This document shows positions 16,715 to 24,997 of a stretch of 64,000 bases of DNA, piece after piece. The stretch is taken from positions 4,960,001 through 5,024,000 of the forward strand of contig OZ246983.1 of assembly GCA_965232595.1 (NCBI GenBank). Direction: 5' to 3'. Under the pieces are notes generated by a model. That model worked only from the letters and a program-made list of their open reading frames with translations, made no database searches and was not told the DNA's origin. A program made the translations under genes and the position numbers. Origin of the DNA: SZUA-309 sp965232595 (GTDB lineage: Bacteria > Pseudomonadota > Gammaproteobacteria > Pseudomonadales > Azotimanducaceae). Each line of letters opens with the position of its first letter. Position 1 is the stretch's first letter.

Positions 16715-17203
16715 ATGATCAGATTCCAGTTGAACGGCGAAACCGTAGAGACCGAGGACTCCCCGGACACACCCCTGCTCTGGGTGGTGCGAGACACCTT
16801 CAAGCTCAAAGGCTCGAAGTACGGTTGCGGCGCGGGACTCTGCGGCGCCTGCACCATGCACCTGGACGGCGAAGCCATCCGCACCTGCATGCTGCCGATT
16901 TCCGCCGTTGCGGGTAAGTCCGTGACCACCATCGAAGGTCTCGGCACGCCCGACGACATGCATCCTGTGCAGGCGGCCTGGGTCGAGCACTCGGTACCTC
17001 AGTGCGGGTACTGCCAATCGGGTCAGATCATGTCTGCGGCGGCGCTGCTGGCCAGCAACGCGGCACCCACGGAGGCGGAGGTTGAGAGTGCCATGGCCGG
17101 TAACCTGTGCCGCTGCGGGTGCTACCCGCGCATCAAGAAGGCCATTCTCGCCGCGGCCGACACGGAGCAGGCTGAGGCGCTGGCGACGGAGGTGACGGCA
17201 TGA
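16715..17203 (+). CDS. (2Fe-2S)-binding small subunit of an aldehyde/N-heterocycle molybdenum hydroxylase (IorA-like)
   Basis: This 162-residue electron-transfer subunit binds two [2Fe-2S] clusters. The N-terminal plant-type ferredoxin domain shows C38, C43, C46 and C58. The C-terminal helical domain shows C97, C100 (QCGYCQSG) and C132, C134 (NLCRCGCYPRI), all in place. The length matches IorA/CoxS-type subunits. AAGGAGAT precedes the ATG. The large subunit starts inside its stop (4-base overlap), forming an IorA-IorB-style two-subunit enzyme with no separate FAD subunit, which normally passes electrons to a cytochrome rather than NAD. Confidence 0.93.
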   Translation: MIRFQLNGETVETEDSPDTPLLWVVRDTFKLKGSKYGCGAGLCGACTMHLDGEAIRTCMLPISAVAGKSVTTIEGLGTPDDMHPVQAAWVEHSVPQCGYCQSGQIMSAAALLASNAAPTEAEVESAMAGNLCRCGCYPRIKKAILAAADTEQAEALATEVTA

Positions 17204-19404
17204 GCTCGATCAACGTTTCCCGTCGTCGATTCCTCAAGACCTCCGGCATCGCCGGTGGCAGCCTGGTCGTCGGTTTCTCCCTGAGCGGCTGCAGCGACTC
17301 TAGCGCACCGTTCACGCCCACACCCGGCACGCTGATACCGAATGCCTTTCTCGAGATCAGCCCCGAAAACAGTTTCCGCTTCGTCTGCCCGCGCGAGGAG
17401 ATGGGCCAGGGCGTATCCACCGGCCTGACGACGCTGGTGGCAGAAGACCTCGATGTCTCCCCGAGCGCCATCGCGATCAGCTTTCCCGGCGCGCACTCGG
17501 CCTACAACAATCCCGAGATGGGCGTGCAGGGCACCGGTGGCAGCAACTCGCTGAAGGCCCACTACTACCAGCTTCGTCAGGTCGGCGCGGACACCCGCAG
17601 CCTGATCCTGGCCGCTGCCGCTCAGGATCTCGGCGTAGCGGCAAGCTCGCTCAGCACGGAAGACGGCCACGTGCTCGCAAACGGTGAGCGCTACCCCTAT
17701 GGCAGCTTCGTCAGCACGGCTCGGGAACTGTCCCTGCCTGAAGTGCCTGCGCCGCTGAAGCCGAACGCCGAGTTCCGCTACATCGGCAAGCATTTTCCCC
17801 GCCTGGACGGGATCGACAAAGCTACCGGTACCGCTGAGTTCGCGATCGATGTGGAAGTGCCCGGAATGCACTACGCGCAGATCAAACGGAGCCCCGTCGC
17901 CGGAGGCGAGCTCCTGTCCATGAACGCCGACAAAGCGCTCGCGATGCCCGGCGTGACCGACGTGGTGCCGATCAGCGATGGCATCGCGGTCGTCGCCGAA
18001 AAGTTCTGGCAGGCCAAGCAGGCCTTAGGCGCGGTGGAGGCGCAGTGGTCGAACCCGCCGCTCGCCTCAGTGAGCGAGGAACACCTGCGTGCCGACTACC
18101 AGGCGGCCATGGATGCTGAAGAAGGCGATACTGGCGTCGAAGAAGGCGATGCAGGCGCCGCGTTGGCCAGCGCGGCCAACAGCATCGACGCTCAGTACTG
18201 GGCTCCACATTTGGCGCACGCGCCTATGGAACCGATGAGCGCCGTGCTGAAGATAGAGAACGGCAGCGCTGAGCTCTGGGCCGGGACTCAGGGACCAGGT
18301 GGCGCTCAGGGCATCGTTGCCCGCTACGCTAACCTCGACAAGGCGCAGATCACCGTGCACACCACCTACCTTGGTGGCGGGTTCGGTCGCCGCGGCACCC
18401 TCACCCACATCCGCGAGATCACCGAGACAGCGGTTGCGACCGGCAAGCCGATCCACCTACTGTGGACGAGGGAAGAAGACATCCAGCACGGTCTCTATCG
18501 CCCGGCTTCGCTGATGCGCATCCGCGCCGGCAGCGACGGCGACGGCAGGATCAGCGCCTGGGATGCCAAGCGGGTCGGCGGAAACATCACCCCAGACACG
18601 CTGACCAACATCCTTCCCGCGCTGTTGCCGACCTCGGTACCCGAGGGCATGACGAACTGGATTGCCAACCGGGCTCGTGGCGCCATGGACGGATGGGTCG
18701 TCGATCCTTCCAGCATCGAGGGTCTGCACGAGGACTACGACACTCCGAACCGCCTGGTCACCCACGTGACGCAGGACCATGGGTTACCCCTGACCTTCTG
18801 GCGTTCGGTCGGCCACTCGTACACCGCCTTTGCAACCGAGTCGGCCGTCGACGAGCTGGCACACGCCAGCGGCAGGGACGTGGTCGAGTTCAGGCTCGAC
18901 AACACGCGCAACAACCCGCGTCTGAACAACGTGATCCGGATTGCCGGTGAGCGGATGCGATCCATGGATGTCGCCACCGGTCACGGGCTCGGCATCGCTG
19001 CGCACACATCGTTCAACTCAGCGGTTGCTGAAGTGGCCGAAGTGTCGGTGGAGAACGGCAGGATTCGCGTGCACAAGGTGCTCTGCGTGGTTGATTGTGG
19101 TCTCGCCGTTAATCCGGATGTGGTCCGGGCGCAGATGGAGGGCGGCATCGTCTTCGGCCTGACCGCCGCCCTGCACGGCAACCTGCAGCTGGAGAACGGC
19201 GCCATTCGCGAGAGCAATTTCCACGACTACCCTCTGCTCAGAATGAACGAGTCTCCGGAGATCGAGGTGGTGATCGTGGAGAGCAGCGAGGATCCGACCG
19301 GCGTCGGCGAGCCGGGCACGCCGCCCATCGCCCCTGCGGTGGCGAACGCAGTGTTCGCCGCCACGGGTCAACGGCTGAGGGAGCTGCCGCTCAAGCTTGC
19401 CTGA
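17200..19404 (+). CDS. Molybdopterin-binding large subunit, IorB-like (isoquinoline 1-oxidoreductase beta family)
   Basis: This 734-residue xanthine-dehydrogenase-family catalytic subunit would hydroxylate an N-heterocycle or aldehyde with water as oxygen donor. The N-terminus has a twin-arginine signal (RRRFLKTSG at 8-16), so export of the folded complex to the periplasm is expected. A 'LSGC' follows and could be a lipid anchor. Cofactor motifs are 'GTGGSNS' near 110, 'LGGGFGRRG' near 395 and the catalytic Glu at about 704 in 'GVGEPGTPPIAPA'. It is coupled to the 2Fe-2S subunit. The missing cytochrome subunit and chaperone are not in the neighbourhood. Confidence 0.92.
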   Translation: MSSINVSRRRFLKTSGIAGGSLVVGFSLSGCSDSSAPFTPTPGTLIPNAFLEISPENSFRFVCPREEMGQGVSTGLTTLVAEDLDVSPSAIAISFPGAHSAYNNPEMGVQGTGGSNSLKAHYYQLRQVGADTRSLILAAAAQDLGVAASSLSTEDGHVLANGERYPYGSFVSTARELSLPEVPAPLKPNAEFRYIGKHFPRLDGIDKATGTAEFAIDVEVPGMHYAQIKRSPVAGGELLSMNADKALAMPGVTDVVPISDGIAVVAEKFWQAKQALGAVEAQWSNPPLASVSEEHLRADYQAAMDAEEGDTGVEEGDAGAALASAANSIDAQYWAPHLAHAPMEPMSAVLKIENGSAELWAGTQGPGGAQGIVARYANLDKAQITVHTTYLGGGFGRRGTLTHIREITETAVATGKPIHLLWTREEDIQHGLYRPASLMRIRAGSDGDGRISAWDAKRVGGNITPDTLTNILPALLPTSVPEGMTNWIANRARGAMDGWVVDPSSIEGLHEDYDTPNRLVTHVTQDHGLPLTFWRSVGHSYTAFATESAVDELAHASGRDVVEFRLDNTRNNPRLNNVIRIAGERMRSMDVATGHGLGIAAHTSFNSAVAEVAEVSVENGRIRVHKVLCVVDCGLAVNPDVVRAQMEGGIVFGLTAALHGNLQLENGAIRESNFHDYPLLRMNESPEIEVVIVESSEDPTGVGEPGTPPIAPAVANAVFAATGQRLRELPLKLA

Positions 19405-19416
19405 GCTCGCGGCTGA

Positions 19417-20208
19417 TCAGCTGCCGGTGAAGTTACCGGGCCGTCGCTCAGCGACGGCCTTGACCCCTTCCTTGTGGTCGCTGGTCTGCTGCAGCACGAA
19501 CTGATCCCGACCTTCCTGGTCGGTGGCTGCCTTCACCGCGTCTGCCAGATCGCCGCGCATGGACTTACGCACCGTCATCAGCGCCAGCGGCGCGTTCTCG
19601 GCGATCTCTCTCGCGTATGCGATGGCCTCATCCCGCACCTGATCCTGCGCAACCAGACGATCGAGGATGCCCACCTCCTTTGCCTCCTCACCACCGATCC
19701 GGCGACCGGTGTAGAAGAGGTCTGCGGCCGCCTGCTGGCCGATGATTCTCGGCAGCGTGTGGGTGAGGCCGAAGCCTGGCGTGAAGCCCAGCTTCACGAA
19801 GTTGGCGGTGAATCGTGATTCCGGGCAGCCGACCCGGAAGTCGGCGTACATGGCCAGGCCGAAGCCACCGCCCACCGCCGCGCCTTGAACCGCGGCAACG
19901 ACCTGCTTCTTATTCCGGAACAGGCGCACGGCTTCGTTGTAGAGCGGGTTGCCGCTGTCGGCGGTACGCTCTTTGGCTTCCTCCGCGCGCTGGCTGGAGC
20001 CGAAGTTGGCGCCGGCACAGAAGTGCTTCCCTTCAGAGGCGAGCACGATCGCCCGGCAGTTGTTGTCGTCATCGAGCTCATCTGCGATGTCGGCCAGGGT
20101 GCGGATCAGCTCGTGATCGAAAAAGTTGTTCGGCGCCCGCTGAATCTCCAGCAGCGTCACGAAGCCACCCAGATCGGTAACCTCAACATCCCCTACTTTT
20201 CTGCTCAT
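19417..20208 (-). CDS. Enoyl-CoA hydratase/isomerase (crotonase) family protein
   Basis: This is a 263-residue crotonase fold. The oxyanion-hole strands 'HFCAGANFGSS' and 'VQGAAVGGGFGLAMYADFRVG' are clear. Both glutamates of classical enoyl-CoA hydratase appear absent by eye: the GGGCE position reads GGGFG, and the PE-ILLG position reads ANFVKLG. It may therefore catalyse isomerisation, C-C cleavage or hydrolysis rather than simple hydration. GGGAGATAAC precedes the ATG. It follows the alpha/beta hydrolase by 20 bases in the same operon and converges on the IorB-like gene. Confidence 0.86.
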   Translation of the reverse strand: MSRKVGDVEVTDLGGFVTLLEIQRAPNNFFDHELIRTLADIADELDDDNNCRAIVLASEGKHFCAGANFGSSQRAEEAKERTADSGNPLYNEAVRLFRNKKQVVAAVQGAAVGGGFGLAMYADFRVGCPESRFTANFVKLGFTPGFGLTHTLPRIIGQQAAADLFYTGRRIGGEEAKEVGILDRLVAQDQVRDEAIAYAREIAENAPLALMTVRKSMRGDLADAVKAATDQEGRDQFVLQQTSDHKEGVKAVAERRPGNFTGS

Positions 20209-20228
20209 TTGTTATCTCCCTGATCTGG

Positions 20229-20993
20229 CTAAAGGTTGTTGGCGGCGAGAAAGCCGCTGATCGCGTCGTTGAAGATCTGCGGCTGATCCATGTTTGCAGC
20301 GTGACCGGCGTTCGGAATGATTACTTTATCCGCGCCCGGGATCTTCGCTGCCATGTAGTCCGTTGCGACCCGGAAAGGCTCGTCGTCTTCACCAACGACC
20401 ACGATGCTGGGCACCTCGATGCCCGGCAGCGACTCGATCACTCGTGGCGTGTGCTGGGTAAGCATGCCGCGGGCAGCACGGGCAAGCCCCGAAATGTCTT
20501 TGTGCTCGCTGCTCGCCTGCTCCGCCGTGCGTCCTTCCAGAGCAGCCGCGCCGTCCCGCTCTATGGCCACGGCCCGGTCGACCGCGGTCTGGTTCCAGGC
20601 TTCACGGGCAGCGTCTTTCTTGAATCCCGGACCGGTATCGATGATCAGCAGCCCATCGACCCGATCGCGATAGTCTGCGTAGAAGGCGAGCGACATGTAG
20701 CCACCAAGGGACAGGCCACCGACCACGGCGGTTTCGAACCCGTGCGCGTCCAGCAACGCCGCCATGTCTTGAGTAGTGAGCGCCTCACTGTAGAGCGCGT
20801 CATCCGCCGGCGAGTCGCTCTGGCCGTGACCTCGCATGTCCCAGAGGATCAGGGTGTGGTTCTCAGAAAGCTGGTCGATCTGTGAACGCCACATCTGTGA
20901 GGTGGCCGAGTAACCATGGGTGAGCAGCAAAGCCGGACCGCTGCCGTGCGTCTCGTAGTAAAGCTCTACCCCGTCCCTTTCCAGAAACGCCAT
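20229..20993 (-). CDS. Alpha/beta-fold hydrolase
   Basis: This 254-residue hydrolase has 'LLLTHGYSATSQMW' (oxyanion loop, about 22-35), 'DMRGHGQSDSP' (about 52-62), the nucleophile elbow G-L-S95-L-G-G and the C-terminal catalytic His in 'IPNAGHAANMDQP'. This is the haloperoxidase/3-oxoadipate enol-lactonase-like architecture. ATG 20993 is chosen because GGAGAAGGGGG lies upstream and the family N-terminus begins there. It is the first gene of a two-gene operon with a crotonase, divergent from the molybdenum hydroxylase at 21087. It could hydrolyse an enol-lactone, ester or C-C bond; not resolved. Confidence 0.86.
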   Translation of the reverse strand: MAFLERDGVELYYETHGSGPALLLTHGYSATSQMWRSQIDQLSENHTLILWDMRGHGQSDSPADDALYSEALTTQDMAALLDAHGFETAVVGGLSLGGYMSLAFYADYRDRVDGLLIIDTGPGFKKDAAREAWNQTAVDRAVAIERDGAAALEGRTAEQASSEHKDISGLARAARGMLTQHTPRVIESLPGIEVPSIVVVGEDDEPFRVATDYMAAKIPGADKVIIPNAGHAANMDQPQIFNDAISGFLAANNL

Positions 20994-21052
20994 CGCACCC
21001 CCTTCTCCCGCGCAGGCGAAGGAGAGACTATACATCCCCCCTCAATGGAATA

Positions 21053-21064
21053 GAATTTTCGTTC
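21053..21064. promoter_or_regulatory. Weak GAAT-N4-ATTC-like site (GAATTTTCGTTC)
   Basis: This site lies in the 93-base divergent gap between the hydrolase and molybdenum hydroxylase genes, 22 bases before the latter's ATG. It has one mismatch to the GAAT-N4-ATTC pattern seen exactly at three other promoters. A single-mismatch hit has limited weight. Confidence 0.25.
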
Positions 21065-21086
21065 GGTTTCCAGCAGGGGAGGATCC

Positions 21087-23288
21087 ATGACGAGCTACGA
21101 GACCATTGGTCAGCGGACCATCCGGGAGATCGATCGGGACAAAGTCACGGGCCTCGCGGCGTTCGGCGATGACGTCACCCTTCCCGGCACCCTGCACGGA
21201 CTGGTGCTGCGCAGCCCGCACGCGCACGCAAAAATCCTCTCCATCGACACCCGTCGCGCGCTGAAAGTGGACGGCGTCAAAGCCGTGATCACGAACGCCG
21301 ACTTCCCCGAGCTGCGCACCGGCGGCGCCGGTGACATCGCCAAAGACAACCTGGCCTGGGACAAAGTGCTGTTTCACGGTCACGGGGTCGCCGCGGTTGC
21401 AGCGACCTCCGAGGCTGCTGCCCGGAAAGCGCTGAAGAAGATCAAGGTGAAGTACGAGCCTCTGCCGCACGTGACCGATCTCGATGCGGCCATGGCCGAT
21501 GACGCGCCGATCCTCGACGAAACGCTCGGCTACGAAGGTCATGAAGGCCCCAGCAACATCTACGAGCACGTGGAGCAGAATCACGGCGATGTGGACGCTG
21601 GCTTTGCCGAAGCCGACGTGGTGCTGGAGCGGACCTACACCACGCCCACCGTGCACCAGGGCTATATCGAGCCACCTGCCTGCCTGGCCAGCTTCAAGTA
21701 CGCAGGCCAGTCGACGATCTGGACCACAACCCAAGGCCATTTTGCGGTGCGTGACTCCGTGGCGCTCATGTGCGGCCTGCCCACCCACGAGCTGAAAGTG
21801 ATCCCGACCGAAATCGGCGGCGGCTTCGGCGGCAAGACCACGCCTTACCTGGAGGCCATTGCGCTGGTGCTGTCAAAGCATGCCGGCCGTCCCGTGCGCA
21901 TGCGGATGTCCCGGGAAGAGGTGTTCCGGATCGCCGGCCCGGGCGCCGCCAGCAAGATCCGGGTGCGCATCGGCGCCCGCCAGGACGGCACCCTCACCGC
22001 CATGGAAGCTCAGCTGGCCTACGAAGCGGGCGCCACACCCGGGGCGCCGCTTGGCGGCGGCATGCGCTGCATGTTCGGTGCCTACAAGGTGCCGAACGTC
22101 CGCATGGAAGGGTTCAGCGTGGTGGTGAACAAACCCAAGGTACGTGCCTATCGGGGGCCAGGCGCACCGCAGGCGGTGTTCGCTGTGGAAAGCCTGCTGA
22201 ATGACGTCGCCACCGAGATCGGCATGGATCCACTCGAGTTCCGCCTGAAGAACGCGGTGCGCAACGGCGACACCACACACGTCGGCACCTTCGGCACCAT
22301 CGGCTTCGTCGAGTGCCTAGAAGCGGCAAAGGCTTCTGCTCACTACCAGGATCCGGTGCAGCCGGGACATGGTCGAGCGGTGGTGGCCGGGTTCTGGTTC
22401 AACGCCGGCGGCAACTCGGCGGCAACCATCCACATGCACAAGAACGGCTTCGCTTCTCTCGCTACCGGCTCGGCTGACCTCTCCGGTACCCGCACCGCCC
22501 TCGGCATGATCGCCGCGGAGACCCTGCACATCCCCTTCGATCACGTGCACGTGGAGGTGGGGGACACGGACAGCGTCGGCACCACCGGCGTGTCCGGAGG
22601 CAGCCGAACGGTCAACGCCACCGGTCAGGCGGTTATGCAGGCCGCCAACGACATCATCAACCAGGCCAAGGAGCGCGCTGCCTCCGGCTGGAACGTATTG
22701 CCGGATCAGGTCGCCTGGCAGGAAGGCAAGCTCACCAACACCACCCGGGACGAATCCACCACGCTGCGTGAGGTGACCCGGCAGGCCATGCGGACCGGCG
22801 GGCCGCTGGCTGCGTCCGCCAGCGTCGACATTGCCGGCGGCGAGGGACCATGCTTCACCGTGCACATCTGCGACATGTCGGTAGACCAGGAAACAGGCAG
22901 GGCCACCGTAGAACGCTACACGACCATTCAGGACGCAGGCTGCGCCGTTCACCCACCGTCGGTGGAAGGCCAGATGCAGGGCGGCGCTTCCCAGGGCATC
23001 GGCTGGGCGCTGAACGAGGCGTTCATCTACGACGACGAGGGGAAGCTCGAGAACGCCAGCTTCCTCGATTATCGGATCCCGGTGACTTCGGACCTGCCCA
23101 TGATTGATGCCATCGTGGTGGAGGTGCCAAACCCGAGACACCCGTTCGGCGTGCGTGGCGTCGGTGAGGCGCCCATCATCCCGCCGCTGGCGGCCATCGG
23201 CTCGGCGATCAGCCAGGTGATCGGCGTGCCGATGACCGACCTGCCCTGCTCGCCCATGCGGGTGCTCGCAGCTATCAGAGGGAAATGA
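21087..23288 (+). CDS. Xanthine dehydrogenase-family molybdopterin-binding subunit without adjacent FeS/FAD subunits
   Basis: This 733-residue catalytic subunit is of the CoxL/HbaB/xanthine dehydrogenase type, cytoplasmic (no Tat signal). The N-terminal Ald_Xan_dh domain has 'LRSPHAHAKILSIDT'. The cofactor domain shows 'GGGFGGKTTPYLEAIA' (about 248-263), 'AYRGPGAPQAVFAVESLLND', 'TGVSGGSRTVNATGQA', and the catalytic Glu at about 694 in 'GVGEAPIIPP'. The partner 2Fe-2S and FAD subunits that normally accompany it are not adjacent; the only FeS subunit in view is at 16715, in another operon. A PhyH gene starts 3 bases downstream. It probably hydroxylates an aromatic or acyl-CoA-linked ring; substrate unknown. 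Confidence 0.9.
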   Translation: MTSYETIGQRTIREIDRDKVTGLAAFGDDVTLPGTLHGLVLRSPHAHAKILSIDTRRALKVDGVKAVITNADFPELRTGGAGDIAKDNLAWDKVLFHGHGVAAVAATSEAAARKALKKIKVKYEPLPHVTDLDAAMADDAPILDETLGYEGHEGPSNIYEHVEQNHGDVDAGFAEADVVLERTYTTPTVHQGYIEPPACLASFKYAGQSTIWTTTQGHFAVRDSVALMCGLPTHELKVIPTEIGGGFGGKTTPYLEAIALVLSKHAGRPVRMRMSREEVFRIAGPGAASKIRVRIGARQDGTLTAMEAQLAYEAGATPGAPLGGGMRCMFGAYKVPNVRMEGFSVVVNKPKVRAYRGPGAPQAVFAVESLLNDVATEIGMDPLEFRLKNAVRNGDTTHVGTFGTIGFVECLEAAKASAHYQDPVQPGHGRAVVAGFWFNAGGNSAATIHMHKNGFASLATGSADLSGTRTALGMIAAETLHIPFDHVHVEVGDTDSVGTTGVSGGSRTVNATGQAVMQAANDIINQAKERAASGWNVLPDQVAWQEGKLTNTTRDESTTLREVTRQAMRTGGPLAASASVDIAGGEGPCFTVHICDMSVDQETGRATVERYTTIQDAGCAVHPPSVEGQMQGGASQGIGWALNEAFIYDDEGKLENASFLDYRIPVTSDLPMIDAIVVEVPNPRHPFGVRGVGEAPIIPPLAAIGSAISQVIGVPMTDLPCSPMRVLAAIRGK

Positions 23289-23291
23289 CTC

Positions 23292-24086
23292 GTGGTTGCA
23301 CTGAAACAAATTGACGCCGCCCGGATCGACGAGATCCAGGCGGCCGTGGCCGAAGACGGCGCCTGCATCGCGCTGAACGTGCTTTCCGACGAGCTCTGCG
23401 ACAGCCTGATCGCGGATTTTCAGCCGCACCTCGATGACATGCCCTGGGGCACGGACGAGCTCGGCTATCGGGACAACTTCTACGGCCAGCAGACCAAGCG
23501 CCTGCACGGGCTGTTCAGCAAGTCAGCAAAGATGCAGGACGTGCTGACTCATCCGCTGTTTCTGACGCTGGCACGGAGGATGTTCGTAGAGCCGAAGATC
23601 GCGAACGACATCCGCCTCAGCAACACGGAGCTCATGGTGCTGAGCAAAGATCAGGACGTGCAGGAGTTTCACACCGACGGCGCCTCCTGGCGGCGAATCC
23701 AGACAGCGGAGAAGGCAAACGGCAACGAGATCCTGATCAGCGCCAACTGCGCACTGACCGACTTCACCGCAACCAACGGCGCCACCCGGGTGGTGCCGGG
23801 CAGCCACCTCTGGCCAGAGGACCGGGTGCCGAAGGAGGAGGAAATCTGCTTGGCCGTGATGCCGAAAGGGTCGGCGCTCATCTACACCGGCAACGCGGTG
23901 CATTCGGGCGGCGCGAACGCCGAGGACGCAGCCCGCTTCGGCCTTTACCTCGGCTACATCGTCAGCTGGCTGAGGCCGCTGGAGAACCAACTGGTCACGA
24001 ACGAAGCGGCAGACATTCTGGCGCTACCCGAGGCGACGCAACAGCTGCTGGACGTTGCCGAGGGCGGGTTCACGGTATTCGCTTAG
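23292..24086 (+). CDS. Phytanoyl-CoA dioxygenase (PhyH) family protein
   Basis: This is a 264-residue Fe(II)/2-oxoglutarate oxygenase. The iron triad is H127-x-D129 (EFHTDGASW) and H204 (NAVHSGGAN), with a 2-oxoglutarate-binding Arg following (R215). 'TRVVPGSHLWPEDR' near 165-178 is characteristic of PhyH proteins. It starts at GTG 23292, three bases after the molybdenum hydroxylase stop, so both are on one transcript. Its end overlaps the convergent Nudix gene by 4 bases. It is expected to hydroxylate next to a CoA thioester or another activated carbon. Confidence 0.88.
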   Translation: MVALKQIDAARIDEIQAAVAEDGACIALNVLSDELCDSLIADFQPHLDDMPWGTDELGYRDNFYGQQTKRLHGLFSKSAKMQDVLTHPLFLTLARRMFVEPKIANDIRLSNTELMVLSKDQDVQEFHTDGASWRRIQTAEKANGNEILISANCALTDFTATNGATRVVPGSHLWPEDRVPKEEEICLAVMPKGSALIYTGNAVHSGGANAEDAARFGLYLGYIVSWLRPLENQLVTNEAADILALPEATQQLLDVAEGGFTVFA

Positions 24087-24484
24087 CCGAAGCGCTGTCG
24101 GGCAAAGGCCGCATCCGCAGGCGCCAACGCAAGCGCCAGCACCTTTTCCGGTTCGAACCAGCCGATCTCCTCATGCTCCAGCGCCTGGGGATCACCGGTG
24201 ATCAGGGTCTCGATGAAGATGATGAGCAACGGGTCGGCCGACTCGGCCCTGATCTGAGCAACCGCCGTTTCATCAGGAACCGAATCCACCGCCAGTTCCT
24301 CTTTAAGCTCCCGCCGCAGCGCAGCCTGCCGGCCCTCCCCCGGCTGTACCTTGCCGCCCGGGAACTCCCACAGACCGCCGTGCTGCTTATCCGCGGGTCG
24401 CCTGCAGAGCAGGTAGCGCGCCTCTCTGCAGATCACTGCGGCAACTACCTCTATCGGCGCCGGTGGTTCAGTCCTGATAGGCAC
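24083..24484 (-). CDS. Nudix hydrolase (MutT-like)
   Basis: This protein of about 133 residues has a full Nudix box (G-G-K-V-x4-E-x7-R-E-L-x-E-E-L) around residues 41-61 and 'WEFPGGK', as in MutT/8-oxo-dGTP diphosphatases. The start is uncertain: no ATG lies at the N-terminus, and GTG 24484 gives a normal-length protein but overlaps the DM13 gene by 17 bases. A later GTG would begin inside the first strand. Likely to sanitise oxidised nucleotides, it is not obviously connected to the surrounding catabolism. Confidence 0.8.
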   Translation of the reverse strand: MPIRTEPPAPIEVVAAVICREARYLLCRRPADKQHGGLWEFPGGKVQPGEGRQAALRRELKEELAVDSVPDETAVAQIRAESADPLLIIFIETLITGDPQALEHEEIGWFEPEKVLALALAPADAAFARQRFG

Positions 24485-24938
24485 CCGCCGTGATGAACTG
24501 GCTGAAGGTCTCGCACCAGACGATGGCGGCTTTGTAGGCCGACGGATCCACTCCCGCGGGCACGCTGACGGTGAAGTTCTCGAAGGTCCGGACGCTGCCC
24601 ACCTGCACCATGTCAGCCTTGAGCGCTTCAAAGGCTGCTTCCGTTTCCACGAACGCCGGCGACAGGTAAAGCCGATAATCCGGGCCAGGGGCCAGCTCGC
24701 CTTCGAAGGCGATGGTCCTCGGGGAAATGAAAAGAGTTCCTTCGCCCCAATGCAGCGCATCGCTGTCTTCCAGATCGCGGCGGAAGGTGGCGGTGAACTC
24801 AGCGCCGCTGACGGCTGAGCGGATCTCCTCCACGGCTGGGCTGTCCGGCTCGATCAGGATCGGCAGCAGGTAGATACCGAGCGCAAAGCCGATCGCCAGC
24901 GCCCCGGCATGAGTGAATGCAAGCACCAAAAATCTCAT
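24468..24938 (-). CDS. DM13-domain protein with N-terminal membrane anchor
   Basis: This is a 156-residue protein. Residues 5-28 form a transmembrane anchor or uncleaved signal. The rest is a DM13 domain: 'FEGELAPGPDYRLYLSP' and the terminal 'AAIVWCETFSQFITAGAYQ', with the single conserved Cys of the family. DM13 domains are proposed to act in redox or electron transfer outside the membrane. The Nudix gene overlaps its 3' end. The upstream gap to the Nramp-like gene is 59 bases. Function in this organism unknown. Confidence 0.8.
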   Translation of the reverse strand: MRFLVLAFTHAGALAIGFALGIYLLPILIEPDSPAVEEIRSAVSGAEFTATFRRDLEDSDALHWGEGTLFISPRTIAFEGELAPGPDYRLYLSPAFVETEAAFEALKADMVQVGSVRTFENFTVSVPAGVDPSAYKAAIVWCETFSQFITAGAYQD

Positions 24939-24997
24939 GTCGATGCGCCTCCATTTACCTGAGGGGTAGTTGAGAAGCGGATGTTAGCAGCCAGGAC

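Noticed and set aside
24072..24100. Small CGCTT/AAGCG hairpin at the PhyH/Nudix junction
   Set aside because: A five-base stem lying mostly in coding sequence; too weak for a terminator call.
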